Positions 1-12,069 of a DNA stretch of 64,000 nucleotides are shown here, in pieces. Positions within the stretch are counted from its first letter, which is position 1. Each line of letters opens with the position of its first letter. The notes below the pieces were generated by a model. That model did no database searches and had not been told where the DNA came from. It worked only from the letters and a program-made list of their open reading frames with translations. Where the stretch lies: NCBI GenBank assembly GCA_963930655.1, contig OZ005605.1, positions 14,143,501 to 14,207,500 of the forward strand, written 5' to 3'. The stretch comes from Myrica gale (lineage: Eukaryota; Streptophyta; Magnoliopsida; Fagales; Myricaceae). A program made the translations under genes and the position numbers.

Positions 1-2314
1 TTTGAAGCTCAATATACGTCGATTGATCGGTGTATATGCCGATCGATCACATCGTCAGTCCAAAAATCCCGCTCAAATTTCACCGATTGATCGTGTAAAA
101 TGGAGCGATCGATCGTTACGTCTGTATAAAACGACGATGCATGCATTTCAAACTAAAGATCCATCAGTAGGAAATTATGAAACGACACCGTTATACACCA
201 ATCGATCGTCTCGTCAGCATGAAAATTCCGCTCAAATTTCACCGATGGATCGTGTACAATGAGCGATCGATCGTAGAGTTTGTATAAAACGACGACGCAT
301 GCATTTCAAACTAACGATCCATCAGTAGAAAAATATTAAACGACACCGTTATGCACCGATCGATCGCATTATTAGGCGATCGATCGTGGGTCTAATTAAA
401 AAAATATAGATTTTACCCTAACAAATGACTTAATTATTAAAATTAAATTACTAATAATGTCATCTTAATACATAATTCGTTCTTATGACTTGTAATCATG
501 TGTTAAATAAGTTTTATGTCACTAGTTTCTAACATCTTAATACTTAACTCATACTAACAAGTGCACTCCCCATCTATAATGCAACATGTACAACTTATAC
601 ATGCTTTCCTAAATATGAATTATATGTACGTGATATATTGTTATGTAATCTAAATACATTATAACAAACATTGTTAATATATATTTTTATATTTATAATC
701 ATTTAAACTCACATTATTCAATAAAATGAAGATAAAATGTAACGATCGATAGACAGAATTCGCGATCGATCGTTTATAAGACCAAAACGACGACGGATAA
801 TATCGACGGATCGCTACAAACCAGAAATCGATCGTCACAGATGAATAAAACAACGACGCATGCATGACATACAAACGATCCATCGGTAGGTGAACCATTA
901 TGCGACATGCTGTGTCGATGAATCGTCTCAAACTCACGATCGATCGTCACGTATGTATAAAACCACGACGCATGCATTTCATTCTAACGATCAATCGGTA
1001 TCATAATTATAAAAAAAAACAGAATTTTGCCTAACAAATGACTTAATTATTAAAATTAAATTACTACTAATGTCATCTTAATACAAAAATATTAATATTT
1101 GTCACAAATTATATATTTTTATATTTCTAATCATTTAAACTCACACTATATAATTAATTAATAGTAATATTGGTCACATTATTAAATTCTTATATTAATA
1201 GTAATATTGGTCACGGTATCCTTTCGTTACTGTCACCCCCTCAAGTACTTCATCCGCCTCTCTACAGTCATCAACGAATCAGCGGGCTCCTGATCATTGG
1301 ACGACATTCTAGTCCCGGCCCTCATTGTGCGTGCACGTTTAGCTGCTCACATTTTACGAACGCTGCAAAAGTTGTATATAAATATGCGTTAATAAATAAT
1401 CACAATAATGTAAATTAAAATATTAAAGGCGATACAACAAAATGGTGATCCAACGCCACAAAAGGCGATATAACTACGTACCTTTGATGTAGATGATAAC
1501 AGGAAGTGACGCGTACTTTGGAAGGCAATGCTGAACGAAATGGTTCGTGAAGGTTGAGAGGATTCGAGAATATTCGTTAGAGGTAACCGGTAAAAATGAC
1601 TCGCCGGTTTCATATAATCGTTCATCCTTTACTACGATCGATCGTTATTAATTGCGACGATCGATCGCTCATTTCTTTACACGTGGCGAATTCTAATTCG
1701 CTTTCAGCATCGATCGACCGCGGATAATCACGATCCATCGTAATTGAAAAAAATGACGGTTACGCTTCCACGATCGATCGATGATTCGCATTTTTCAAAG
1801 TCAGGCGGAAACGGTCGATCGCTTATTGTCTTACACATGGCGAACTTCCATTCATCTCAAGTACCGATCGACCGCTCATTGTAACGATCAATCGTGAATT
1901 CAAAAAAAATTACGGTGACGCTTCCACGATCGATCGATGACTCGCATTTTCCAACGTCAGGAGTCAACGATCGATCATCAATTTTCAACAGGTGTCGATT
2001 CGTAACCAATCGATCGTTTAATAATCAGTGATCAATCGTTAAGCGTGACGATTTAAAGTAGTCGCCAAAAGATTTCACATGTTGTGACGGAGTTTCTCGT
2101 CACAACATACCGACCGATCTTCATATAACCGATCGATCGTGGCGTGATGAATTTTTCGTCACCAAAGCATTACCTTTTAGTGACAAAATTTTTATTTCAT
2201 CACAGAAACGACTTTTAGTGACGAAATTGATGACGAACCAAAGTTTCGTCACAAAAAACCCTTTTTTAGTGACGAAATTCATTTCGTCACTAAAACTCAA
2301 TTTTTTTTGTAGTG
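1..2314 (-). mobile_element. CACTA (En/Spm) transposon, 5' part, inverted; other end off-window
   Basis: Read on the minus strand, the element begins at 2314 with CACTACAAAAAAAA, the CACTA-superfamily terminus. The first 200 bases inward carry alternating TTTAGTGACGAAA and TTTCGTCACTAAA inverted motifs. Further in, to base 1, are many copies of CGATCGATCG and near variants such as CGATCCATCG, as expected of subterminal transposase-binding repeats. Bases 1-890 match 17522-18770 in reverse complement almost base for base, and those flank a transposase-coding region, so this is the 5' end of a related copy. No coding sequence is visible; short open frames here are made of the repeats. The remainder lies left of the window. 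Confidence 0.85.
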
Positions 2315-2440
2315 CTTGCTGATGCATCTGAAACCACAATATGTCATTATTGTTGTCAAAAAAATAAACAAATGAAAAGCTGTAAACCAAATAACACAAG
2401 ATTCCCCTCGCTGGCTGCCTCAACACGGTAAATTTTTTTT

Positions 2441-2953
2441 GGTTAATTACAATTTTCTCCCTCAAACTTCTACCCGATATTCAAATACCCTTACAAACTT
2501 TAACTCGTTGCAACTCACTCCCATAAACTATTCTTCTCATTGTGATTTCATCCGTTAACCCGACTGGAGGCATTATTTCGAATGGTTTCTATCCCACATA
2601 ACAAACAGGTGACATTCTCCTTATGTGAAAAGACAAATTTAACCTTGTTTGAGTCCTCCCTAGCCTTCTACAATGATTCTCGCAATTCGTACAACCAAAA
2701 AAGAACATGTAGTTAGCTGATTTTTTTATTAAAAAAAGATGACTCACTTATAATCAAGTTAGTCAAATTTGTCTTTTCAAGAAAGGAAAATGTCACGTGT
2801 CGTTTACTTGGGATAAAAACAATTCGATTAACAACTTCAGCAGGTTAGGGGATGAAATTGCAAAGTGTAGTATAATTTGTGGGTGTGAGTTGTAACGAGT
2901 TAAAGTTTATAGGGGTATTTGAGAATTGGGTGATAGTTTGCGTTAATAATTCG
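2441..2953. mobile_element. Long-TIR MITE, probably Mutator-like
   Basis: The two ends are imperfect inverted repeats of about 110 bases. The left end contains CAAACTTTAACTCGTTGCAA and the right end its counterpart, TTGTAACGAGTTAAAGTTT. The middle holds no open frame of note. Long inverted ends and a body of about 500 bases fit Mutator-type MITEs. The target duplication could not be fixed by eye, so the limits are approximate. Confidence 0.6.
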
Positions 2954-3909
2954 TCATTCTTACTCTGTGATTGACAAAAAGGGAAACACCCATGAGCCCT
3001 AAGGTTTCGGACAAACCATTCAAGGCACCTAGAAATCTATTTAAATACAAAAGCCAAAAAAAAAAAAAGTGTTGTGATTAATCATGTCAATATTTTGGAA
3101 GCTGGATCCCTTAGGGAATCCCCTCTACCATATATCGTCAGGATTGTTACAATTCGTCGAATCAAATACATAACATCATCTTCAACAACAAAGTTAATCA
3201 AGTCAATATTTTAGATAAAATTATTTTAGCATCCAATGATTTAAAACAATATTATCTCGCCTTGATTTGATGGAATCTAAAAGAATTCGTAGTTAAGAGT
3301 GTGTTTTTTTCTCTATTAGGAAAAACTAAAATCTTGAATAATGTCAAAGTTTTTCAAAATATAATTATTTTATAGCTAATGTTTTGGGAATGAGAAAACT
3401 TTATGCAAAGTTCTTTAGGGAGATAGTCCCAAATAGGAAATTACACAAAGTGAGAATGCATTTATTAATGGGCGCTAGTGGCACATATGAGGCGCACTTG
3501 ACACTGAGCACGAAGCATCATAGCTAGGACCTATGCCTTAGATTTTTGATCTTTTGATCAGATGATCATATCTTGTTATTTTTAGCTTCGATGAAGATCT
3601 AACGATTGGTTTGATTGATTGTTTATATTTGGTGCTAGAGGCAATTGCAAGAGAAATCTTTCCTCTATTAGTCCTGTCTAATGTTAAGCCACAGATTGAG
3701 GCCACAGGTTCTACCATCAACGGGGTTAGAGATTGGATCATATTCTTCAGGGACGGCTCAAAGTAGTTGTGCATGTAAGTGTATTACCTTTTTTTCTTTA
3801 ACTTTATTGTTTTACAAGAAATAGTTTATCTAAATGGTTTAACTTATATAAAGCTTAAAAATATTAAGTCTAAAACTTGATAACCACCTCTAGCACTAGA
3901 CCTAGGCAA
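2954..3909. other. Intergenic, nothing recognised
   Basis: AT-rich sequence without a supportable gene. The short open frame on the minus strand at 3538-3774 has no recognisable domain and sits in degenerate sequence just ahead of a transposase pseudogene. Confidence 0.5.
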
Positions 3910-5260
3910 GCTTGTGGGTTAAGTCTAGAAAAGGCACGAGCTAATGAGAAGCTTCAAGTGCACATTCCCGAAGGTTTGGCGGGTGACGAGGGAGATGGTG
4001 CGGCCTGGCTCTCATCCAAAATTTGAAGCCTCGTTCATGTTAATGCATCATTGTGGTATGAAAACTGACCTATGGTTCCGGCAGAAACTAGAGCAGTTTT
4101 GAAGGATCGTTTGTTGGTAAGTAATTTCAAGGTTTTTTTTCCCACAGTATTTGTATAATAACAATTCTTGACAAATACGTGAATTTTTATCTCTATTTCA
4201 GGACTTGAGCTGAATTACGAATGTCCTGAAGTCGTAAGGACCGTTCAGGGGACAGTGGCTACAACATACCAACAACATAAGGTCCAGCTGCACGAGCATT
4301 ATCAGAAGTATCCTATGAAGGAGGCGACTCTAAAACATCTGCATTAAGATACTGATGCAAATTTGTGGGCCAAAGTGATTTGTTCTACAGTAAGGAGTAC
4401 TTGGTATAATAATGGTTCTCCTTCTGATATAATCTTTTACATATAGTTTTCCTTATGTTACAAAAAAGAAGAAGTAAAATCAACAAACAACATCGTGCAC
4501 ATTTGACTACCTATCAAACATTGGGATTGAGATTATTTTAGCACATTTGTGACGAACTAGTATTGTGATTGTGTTTGTCAACTTGTCAACTTATTTTTTT
4601 AGATGCTAAATTTTGTGCATAACTACATTTTTCTAAACCATAGAAATCTTGAGATGGGCAACGTTGATTTAAGGGATTTGTATAAAAAAATTATGCAAAT
4701 GGCGTGGGCGAGTGAGTGTCCAACATTGCATGAGAAAATTTTGTAAGTATTTAAACTAGTTATTAAATATCAACTGTTATTCTTGTTGTTGCATAATTTT
4801 ACTTTTCATTATAATCAGTATTGTGTTACTCTTTTGGGATGGACGCGTATGGGAAAATATGGAAGCTTTTCAGTAGAAATATATAGTTGAGGGCTAGACA
4901 TGCACTGAGCATGAAGTCTACAATGAGGTCCTAGGAATGAAAGCCGGATATTTGCGTTGTTCAGGTCGCCCGGTGATTCCTTCTACTTTGTCGTGTTTAG
5001 CGTCTATATCAATAGATCTCACTAACCCACTACAGCAAACGTGATTAGAGATTAAGGAGATATGAGTTAGGGAGAAAGACAACGAAGAGTTGGCAGCCAA
5101 GCAAGCAAAGATAGAAGGCATCTTATGAGAGTAGCAATAACGTCAAGAGATCTAAGAAACGCAACGCTAGGACGACCAGAGGAAAATGCAAGAGCTACAT
5201 GGACTAGAGGTGGAGTGGCTGGAGGACCAAATGCAAAAATTCATGAGTCATGACATAGGT
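3910..5260 (+). pseudogene. Ptta/En-Spm type (transposase_24-like) CACTA accessory protein, decayed
   Basis: Conceptual translation across several frames gives pieces of the plant Ptta/En-Spm protein, the second ORF of many CACTA elements. In order these are: ANEKLQVHIPEG near 3938; a conserved block with ECPEVVRTVQGTVATTYQQH near 4220-4275; LHEHYQKYP near 4290; DANLWAKVIC near 4355; EVYNEVLGMKAGYLR near 4917; and a Glu/Gln-rich coiled-coil tail to about 5260. The frame is broken by stops (for example TGA near 4023 and TAA near 4345) and shifts, with intron-like gaps at 4116-4200 and 4400-4640. It is not functional. A related fragment lies at 54335-54473. The ends of its parent element could not be found. 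Confidence 0.65.
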
Positions 5261-5479
5261 CACAGAGAGTTTGTTTTATTATGTCTATTTATATGGTATT
5301 TTGTATGCGTAGAGTATTATTATTTTATTCGTTTAGTTACTTTTTGAATTTTATTTTTTGATATCATTTTTTATAATAAAATTTGATGTCTTCTAATTCA
5401 CCAAACGTAACTTCATTATATTTCTGATTGTTTAGTATATAACATGTTGTTTATTCATTTTTTAAAAATATAAAATAAA

Positions 5480-5880
5480 AACCTTGTTCCAATGACATAC
5501 AGCGAATTCGAACGCTATTAGTACTACCGTTCGCTCGAGATTGTACTAATCCAATTTTTGCTTTCGAACGTACCGTCTCTTTCATGACGTTCGAATTGTA
5601 AAGAATGGCTTCACCTCTAACTGTTTGAAGGCATGGCAACAATAAAGAACGAGATTGTCAAAGGATGTTCAAGGAAAAAAAGCATATCGAACAATAAAGC
5701 GTACCTTTACTTTTCGGGGGATAGAACATAATAGACAATACACACCCATCCGAAGGTACTGCTTTTGTTCGAACAGATATTTTTGGTACAAACTTCTGTT
5801 CGATTGCTAAAAAATAGAAATGATTACTGTTTGGTATCGTTCAAACGACACTTTTTGGGCAGGGAAAAAATATTCCATGA
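5480..5880. other. TTCGAACG-rich degenerate repeat region
   Basis: Several TTCGAAC or TTCGAACG motifs on both strands (near 5507, 5563, 5588, 5768) suggest the eroded end of a DNA transposon, but no clear terminus or target duplication is visible. No gene is supported here. Confidence 0.3.
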
Positions 5881-5893
5881 TTTCAAGTGACGC

Positions 5894-6312
5894 CTTTTGG
5901 ATGGTTTCGTCCATCCCAAAAAGTACATTATTTCGGGAACAGATAAAATTTTGTTCCAAAAAACTACTTTTGGTAAAGGAAGAAATTAGCGTAGGCTCAA
6001 GGTTAATAGGTTGTACTAGGTAGGCTCAAGGTTAATAGGTTGTACAAAGTTTTGGGATGGTTTCGTCCATCCCAAAAAGTAAATTATTTCGGGAACAGAT
6101 AAAATTTTGTTCCAAAAAACTACTTTTGGTAACGGAAGAAATTAGCGTAGGCTCTAGGTAGGCCCAAGGTTAATAGGTTGTACAAAGTTTTGGGATGGTT
6201 TCGTCCATCCCAAAAAGTACATTATTTCGGGAACAGATAAAATTTTGTTCCAAAAAACTACTTTTGGTAACGGAAGAAATTAGCGTAGGCTCAAGGTTAA
6301 TAGGTTGTACTA
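5894..6312 (+). repeat. Tandem repeat, three copies of a roughly 125-155 base unit
   Basis: The unit starts with TTTTGGGATGGTTTCGTCCA, itself a small hairpin (GGGATGG...CCATCCC), and ends with AGGTTAATAGGTTGTAC. Starts are at 5894, 6050 and 6188, spacings of 156 and 138 bases. The first unit carries an extra duplicated AGGTTAATAGGTTGTAC tail. Sequence between copies is close to identical, so the expansion is recent. Function unknown. Confidence 0.85.
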
Positions 6313-6330
6313 GTTAGGTTTATTTACTAA

Positions 6331-6777
6331 AATTTTGAAAATATTCTCAAAATTTTGGAAATTTTTTAAATGTTAAAAATTATTGGTATTTGTGAAAATT
6401 TTGAAACGTATATGTATAAAAAGTTAGAAATTTTGAGCTCCAAAATTTTGGACAAACAAACATATGATATACCTACTCGTCTCAGTCCACTAGTAACACT
6501 TATCATAACCTACCCACGCGAAGTCTACTTATAAAAATACTAGACTATCCATTCCATTGCAGACCACAGCTGTTGTCTTTTGAAATTCCTAAATCCCCAA
6601 CTTCATACTCAGCCATTGGTCCACCATCTCCACTTATTTTTGTCTATTATTCTCAGATTACCATAATATCCCTCCTCGCTTGCATGCCCGTGACAACTTC
6701 ATGTTAGTTCTCCAAACACACTGGATACAAATAAGCAAAGCTAATTGGATAGATAAAGGAGTTAGTGATATACGTAC
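6331..6777. other. Region downstream of the ACD11-like exons; no third exon found
   Basis: AT-rich. I looked on the minus strand for the last exon expected of an ACD11-type gene (the part containing the conserved APHHGW segment) and did not find it here or down to 2320. Confidence 0.45.
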
Positions 6778-7904
6778 CTTGTAGCTAGTATGTTCTCACA
6801 GATTGCCCTGACCATGTCAACGCCACGTATTATTTTCAAGAGGTTTCTCGAATGTCTTCCAACTTTCCTTACAGTGTTAGCCATTATATCTTCTTCAAGC
6901 AAATCCTCCAAGGTACGAATAGTCTTCGATGCCTCTGTAATGTCATTAACCTGTGATCATCAAGCGCAGCCAATCAATTAATATAGAAAGATTCAAAATG
7001 AAATACCAATTATAAATATTTATTCTTGTTATTGGGTTGTCATGTTTAGGGACCGAATCCAGGAATTCCCTCTAGGGCCAAATGGACTTCTTCAATTTTT
7101 TTTTTTTTAAAATCCTAATGTTGTACTCAGTTGCCTTTAAATTGTCATTAACTCACAATTCAACCAGACAAAACTGTACGTCGCGTTAAATTGGGTACCA
7201 CTAGAAATCGTCTTCTATTATACTCTCTTTTTTGCGACCGTGCGTACCGTACGAAATCGATAGCTTTTCAATATGTTAAAATCCGATATCATATATATTT
7301 GTGTTCGCCTTTCCTCGGGAACCAAAAAGGGTTGAACGAGATGAGCGTGGTTTACCTTGGCGACCAAATCAATCTCGGCGAACTTGGAGGCGAGGCCAAA
7401 GCAGCAAAAGAAGGGGGAAATGAGAGAGAACGTATTAGAATTTACACAATATATGAAAGATGCGTCTAACTAAACTCCAAATGACGCCTTGAGAAGTGAG
7501 GGATGTCAGAACCTTATAAGGAGCACATTGACTAGTTTCCCTAGCAATGTTAGACTTCCAACACGCCCCCTCACGTGTGGCGGAAGGACATCCAAGCCAA
7601 CACGTGAAAACGGGTGACGGTGGGATCACAAACTAGGAATATTGCTCTGATACCATATTAGAATTTACACAATATGTGAAAAGTGGGCCTAACTCTATTC
7701 CAAATGACTCCTTGAGGAGTGAGGGATGTCCCAACCTTATAAGGAGCACATTGACTAGTTTCTCTAGCAATGTGGGACTTCCAACAACGTGCTGGAGAAT
7801 GCCGCTGTCTCCACGTCTGCAGTTTGGGAATCAATAGTTGCCGCGAGCTCCTTGAACGCCTTTGACAAAGTCCTTAGTGGCCTCTGGTCGTTCAGGTCCG
7901 CCAT
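6778..7904 (-). pseudogene. ACD11-like glycolipid transfer protein, 5' exons only, split by a TRIM
   Basis: Two exons on the minus strand resemble Arabidopsis ACD11, a GLTP-fold protein that carries ceramide-1-phosphate and restrains cell death. Exon 1 starts at ATG 7904 (MADLNDQRPLRTLSKAFKEL), is interrupted by a 352-base retroelement, and resumes as SPFFCCFGLASKFAEIDLVA, ending at 7356 before GTAAAC. Exon 2 spans 6950-6778 (NDITEASKTIRTLE, then VRKVGRHSRNLLKIIRGVDM) and ends before GTACGT. Taking out the insertion and one copy of its target duplication leaves exon 1 exactly 64 codons in frame, so the host sequence was coding when hit. The third exon is absent. The family match rests on recalled sequence; a working gene is unlikely. 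Confidence 0.75.
7434..7785 (-). mobile_element. TRIM (terminal-repeat retrotransposon in miniature)
   Basis: Two direct repeats of about 130 bases (7434-7562 and 7656-7785) begin ATTAGAATTTACACAATAT and end GACTTCCAAC. On the minus strand the 5' repeat is followed at once by TGGTATCAGAGCAA, the classic primer-binding site complementary to initiator tRNA-Met. The internal part is only about 93 bases and ends with a purine run (GAGGGGGCG) like a polypurine tract, just ahead of the second repeat. A five-base target duplication AACGT flanks the element (7429-7433 and 7786-7790). It has no coding capacity, so it must have been moved in trans. It interrupts exon 1 of the ACD11-like gene. Confidence 0.88.
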
Positions 7905-8077
7905 TGGACTCAGATCTCTCTCTAGCTCTCCCTCGTCAACTTTTGGTTTCGGGTGATGGATTTTGAAAAGAAGAAAATATTATGTTTTTCATTCGACCTT
8001 TAACGTTGGTCGTTTTTCCTGGTCCATATTGCCAATGTTTGACGAATGGTTAATACATACAAGTTGTACAGAACAAG
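7905..8077. other. Upstream flank of the ACD11-like exon, up to the CACTA insertion
   Basis: Short stretch between the ATG of the ACD11-like fragment and the left end of the next CACTA element. It would hold the 5' UTR and proximal promoter; the CACTA element has inserted 173 bases upstream of the start codon. Confidence 0.5.
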
Positions 8078-8089
8078 CACTACAAAAAA

Positions 8090-8935
8090 AAGGGATACAA
8101 CAGCGGTCGGAAAAACCGCTGGTAAAAGTCCAAAAAACGCTGCTAAACTTTTACCAGCGGTTTTTTATCGGCGTTTTTCCGACCGTTGTCTTTTCTCCGT
8201 CGGCAAATGTCTTCAACGGCGTTTTTAACAAACGTCGGTGATTCCCTACCTTTTAACAGCGGTCACTTAGCGGCGTTTTTAAACCGCTGGTAATGTCACA
8301 GCTTACAACATCGGTTTTTTAGCGGCGTTTTTAAAAAACGCTAGCGTTTCCCTTCTTATAGCAGCGTTTTTAAAAAACGCTGGCGTTTCTCCTGACTTTT
8401 AACGGTGGTTTTAAAAATGTAGGCGTTTCCCCACTTATAACAGCGGTTTTTTAGCGGCGTTTTTAAAAAACGCTGGCGTTTCCCTGCTCATAGTAGCGGT
8501 TTTTTCGCAGCATTTTTAAAAACGCTGGTGTTCTCCTGACTTTTAACAGCGGTTTTTTAGCGACGTTTTTAAAAATGCTGGCGTTCCTCCATTTATAGTA
8601 GCAGTTTTTTGGCAACGTTTTTTAAAAAACGCTGGTGTTTCCCCACTTATAGCAGCGGTTTTTTAGCAGCGTTTTGAATTTCTACTGATTTTTAACGGCG
8701 GTGTTTTAGCGACGTTTTTAAAAACGTCGGCGTTTCCCTGCTTATAGCAGCATTTTTAAATGATTTACAACAACGTTTTTTAGTGGCATTTTTAAAACCG
8801 CTGGCATAGTCTAAAAAAAGGGCTATAGCAGCAGTCAAAAAACGCTGGTATATGCCAAAAGAACACCAGCGTTTTTTAGCTACGATCAGTAACCGCCGCT
8901 AAAAGTTTGTACCAACATTTTTTTTTGCAATGTGC
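8090..8935. repeat. Left subterminal repeat array of the CACTA element
   Basis: More than a dozen copies of an inverted motif, roughly AGCGGCGTTTTTAAAAACGC, with spacers such as GGCGTTTCCC. Each copy can form a short hairpin. Such arrays are where CACTA transposases bind; here the motif is degenerate, with CpG-to-TpG changes typical of methylated DNA. Confidence 0.8.
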
Positions 8936-11039
8936 TAGCAATGTTAATTTTTTCCTATATTTTCATATACATGCTTTTTTAATCGGTAATACAAATTTAT
9001 TTTAATAAACATAATTCATTAGATATAAAAACTTAAAGGAACAAGGATACTAAAACAAAATATATTTCATCATTGATTAATAATGTTTTACAATAAACAT
9101 AAAAATCTCTACAAGTAATTTAAAAAGTAACAAGTTTCTAATATAAAATAACAATAAACAAAAGACCAACTAAAATATTCAAATACAACACAATAAACAT
9201 TCTTCGTTGTACAATTTCCCCTTGTTCTGATCATACTGTATCTTGAGCTCCAGCTATAGATTCTTTCTTGTACCTGTCCAACTTTTTCACATGTTCTTCC
9301 ACGGATGAATGAAGTAAAGAGTGCACTCAGAAAGGACAAAAAGTGAGCTTCAGATTTTTGCAGAAACGTAAGAGACAAAAATGTCTAGCAATTATCTCCT
9401 AAAAGTTAGAATTGATGTTAAAGAGCTTATTTTCTGAATGAAGCAATTTCCAAGTAGCAGAACCTAATTTCTATGCAATCAGAGCACATTCTATAACATG
9501 AGATGGACAAGGAAATAACACGTTTCACCCTACCTCAACATTATCAATTGCTTCGTTTGAAGGAATTGCAAGTAAAATTCTGCAACAAGAAAGGACAAAA
9601 AAGAATTGTGAAAACATTACTGAGGTCTTGGAATCAGAGGTGCACTATATTTCAGGAAGGATTCAAAATTTTAGTTAACATGAATTCTAGCATGGGCATA
9701 TCAGAGTCTTAGTAGTTGACTTTATGTTAGTTTTAAAAGCCATCATACAAGAAACTCTCTCTGAAAGTCCGTCATACAAAGTATGACATAAACTAGCATT
9801 TATTAGTACTTTCCCCTTACAATCATGGTTAATAGAAAAATTGGAGTAAATGTGACACAATATGCAACAAGATTGCAACAGAACATTCAGTACAAGTTAT
9901 GTACCACACTGAATCCCTAAAAAAAGCACAAGGTAACAGTGAGTGAGTGATGAACATGTGCATTTCTTTCAATACCGAGAGCACCCAGTAAAGGTAACAA
10001 CTTTTTTTTTGACAAGTCCCAGTAAGGTAACAACTACCTAATATACTGCATCTACAATGAATTGATCACCAGCACAAATTCCCATGGTGTAGGAGAAGCA
10101 CCCCACTTTACATCAAACCTTGTATTTTTTAAATGGGCTAGTTCTGATGTTGACACATATAGTTCAGCAATAATCCAGCCAATGGAATGTATGTTTATAA
10201 ACTATATTCTGATGAGTTTTCTTCATCTGCTCTAAGATTTCATGGACTCCTTATTCTGTTTTTATGCAGAATATCAAAAGGAATACTTATCCCCGCCAAC
10301 AGTAAAAAAAAACAGCCACAGAGTATTTGTAAAAGCCATTGAATATTTAGAAATAGGATCATACACAGTGCGCCAGAGCTCCCAAAACTCACCAATTGTA
10401 TGCTACAAAACAATTTTCTCTGGAAGTCAATACGCCCTGTCAATGAACCACCATCATTAATAAGCATCACTTACTGTGAATAGTAGGAAAAATGTATGCA
10501 AACTACATGTTGAAAGAACGCTACTTATGATAGCCTCTGCAAGGCCAACCTTTTCTTCCTTCTTTGGCCTAGATGCAAAAACTGGGTAGTTATCCCACAT
10601 TGGTAATCCAAACAATCACTAAACACGAAAGCGAGTTATGCTTTAAGATCTTCAGTTTGATCTGTATGTGGCTCGAAGTATCGATAACCAAAACAAACAG
10701 CGCATAAAAGAACACAAGACTTGGTACAAAGCTATAAAGGTAACAAAAATGAAATTAGAAGCAAAAATGGAAAAGTAAATTTTCTAACTTGAACTGAGAT
10801 ACCCAAGGTCGATTGTAATAATTAACAATTGTAACCAAAAGTTGCTATTTCGATACCCAGCAGGAGTTGATGTAGCTTGTACAGAAGGAACGCTTCTCTT
10901 CGTCGAGCTTGTACCTTGGAGCCCGAAAGAAAAATCCAGCCTGGTCCGGAGCCTTGTCCTGCTCGTTGCTATACGGCCATTCGTTGTGCACACAATTTTC
11001 TCCATTATAACAAGTGTCCAACGAAAAGAACGCAGACCG
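8936..11039. other. Interior of the CACTA element: no gene recognised
   Basis: Bases 8936-9215 recur inverted at about 16655-16890. Beyond that, to 11039, I see no supportable coding region. The part next to 11039 would be the 3' UTR and downstream flank of the 94-residue gene. Confidence 0.45.
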
Positions 11040-11433
11040 TCATAGAAATTCCTGCGCCCTCCTGGCCTCCTTAGCAACGAGCAGGAAAACAATCAAAAAG
11101 CCATTAATCGCCATTATTATTAGCAAAAGATTTCTCCTGCTAAATCCTCGTTGTTCAAGAAAAGAGGTTTGTAAATAGGATTAAATAAACGGATGTCGGT
11201 GGAGACGAGAAACAAGGTGGTTTTGATTCTGAGGACGTACCTAACCGGGACGGACTGTGGGAGCAGACGTACAAAATGAGGAAGCAGAGGAGGGTGACGA
11301 CGGGGATGACGTCAATGAACTTCTCGGGCTTCTGAGGCGGCGACAAAGACCTACGACAGGGCCTTGTTGCTTTGCGCTCCTCTTCGACGGCAAAATCGTC
11401 GTCTATGTGCTTTGGCTCCTTATCTTCAGCCAT
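11040..11433 (-). CDS. Small two-pass membrane protein, 94 residues, two exons, inside a CACTA element
   Basis: Exon 1 runs from ATG 11433 to 11246 and exon 2 from 11136 to TGA at 11040. The donor is CCCG|GTTAGG and the acceptor TTTAGCAG|GAG; joined they give 95 codons with stop. The N-terminal third is charged (MAEDKEPKHIDDDFAVEEER, then RRSLSPPQKPEKF). A hydrophobic segment IDVIPVVTLLCFLILYVC (about residues 40-57), a short basic link and a second hydrophobic segment LLLIIMAINGFLIVFLLV (about 65-82) follow, then a charged tail, KEARRAQEFL. It looks like a small plant transmembrane protein of unknown role. The splice is my reading. It is open from start to stop, but its place inside transposon ends suggests capture, and whether it is transcribed is unknown. 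Confidence 0.6.
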
Positions 11434-12069
11434 GACTCATGAGAGTGTCCTCCTTGGCTCCACCATGGCCATGATGCTTTGAGACTGCAGGTGCCCCTAG
11501 AGATTTTCTATGCATTGCGGAGAGCGTGAGAGAGTTGGTGCTAAAAGGGGCGTTCCCCACTGCATCGACTCGGGAGAGGAGGGAAATGGGAGGGAAGGCA
11601 AATGTTTCGGTCCCGGGCGGAAAAGGAAAACTAAACTCACTAAAACTAAGCTTTCTTTTCTTTTCCTTTACTTTATATTTTATTTAATTTATTTTTGATT
11701 TGAATAATATTGTTTTATTCTAGTAAAGTAAAATAATTATTATTTATACAAATATACATATACTTATAACTATCCATTTTTTTAAAGTCTTGTTTTATTA
11801 TATAATACATTGAGTCACAATACATATGGGTACACATATATACTTATACATATCACACTTTAGTAAAAAAATTCCAAGTATACTTATATAACATTGTTGT
11901 CACAATACATTATATATATTATACTAATTATTTAGCGACAAATTTATGCAAAAGTATCATGCACAATATATCATACATGAGTGACATACCACATCCTCTT
12001 TACTCTTCCTGATATTTCTCTCTCTGGCTGATTGATCAACGAGACATGAAGAAAGAAAGAGAGCAAGAT

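Noticed and set aside
2121..2465. 114-codon minus-strand frame with FVTK repeats
   Set aside because: It is made of the TTTCGTCAC terminal motifs of the CACTA element and runs across its end.
8090..8935. CRISPR-like array of regularly repeated palindromic motifs
   Set aside because: Plant nuclear DNA, spacers are themselves repeats, motif is degenerate and lies just inside CACTA termini; it is a transposon subterminal array.
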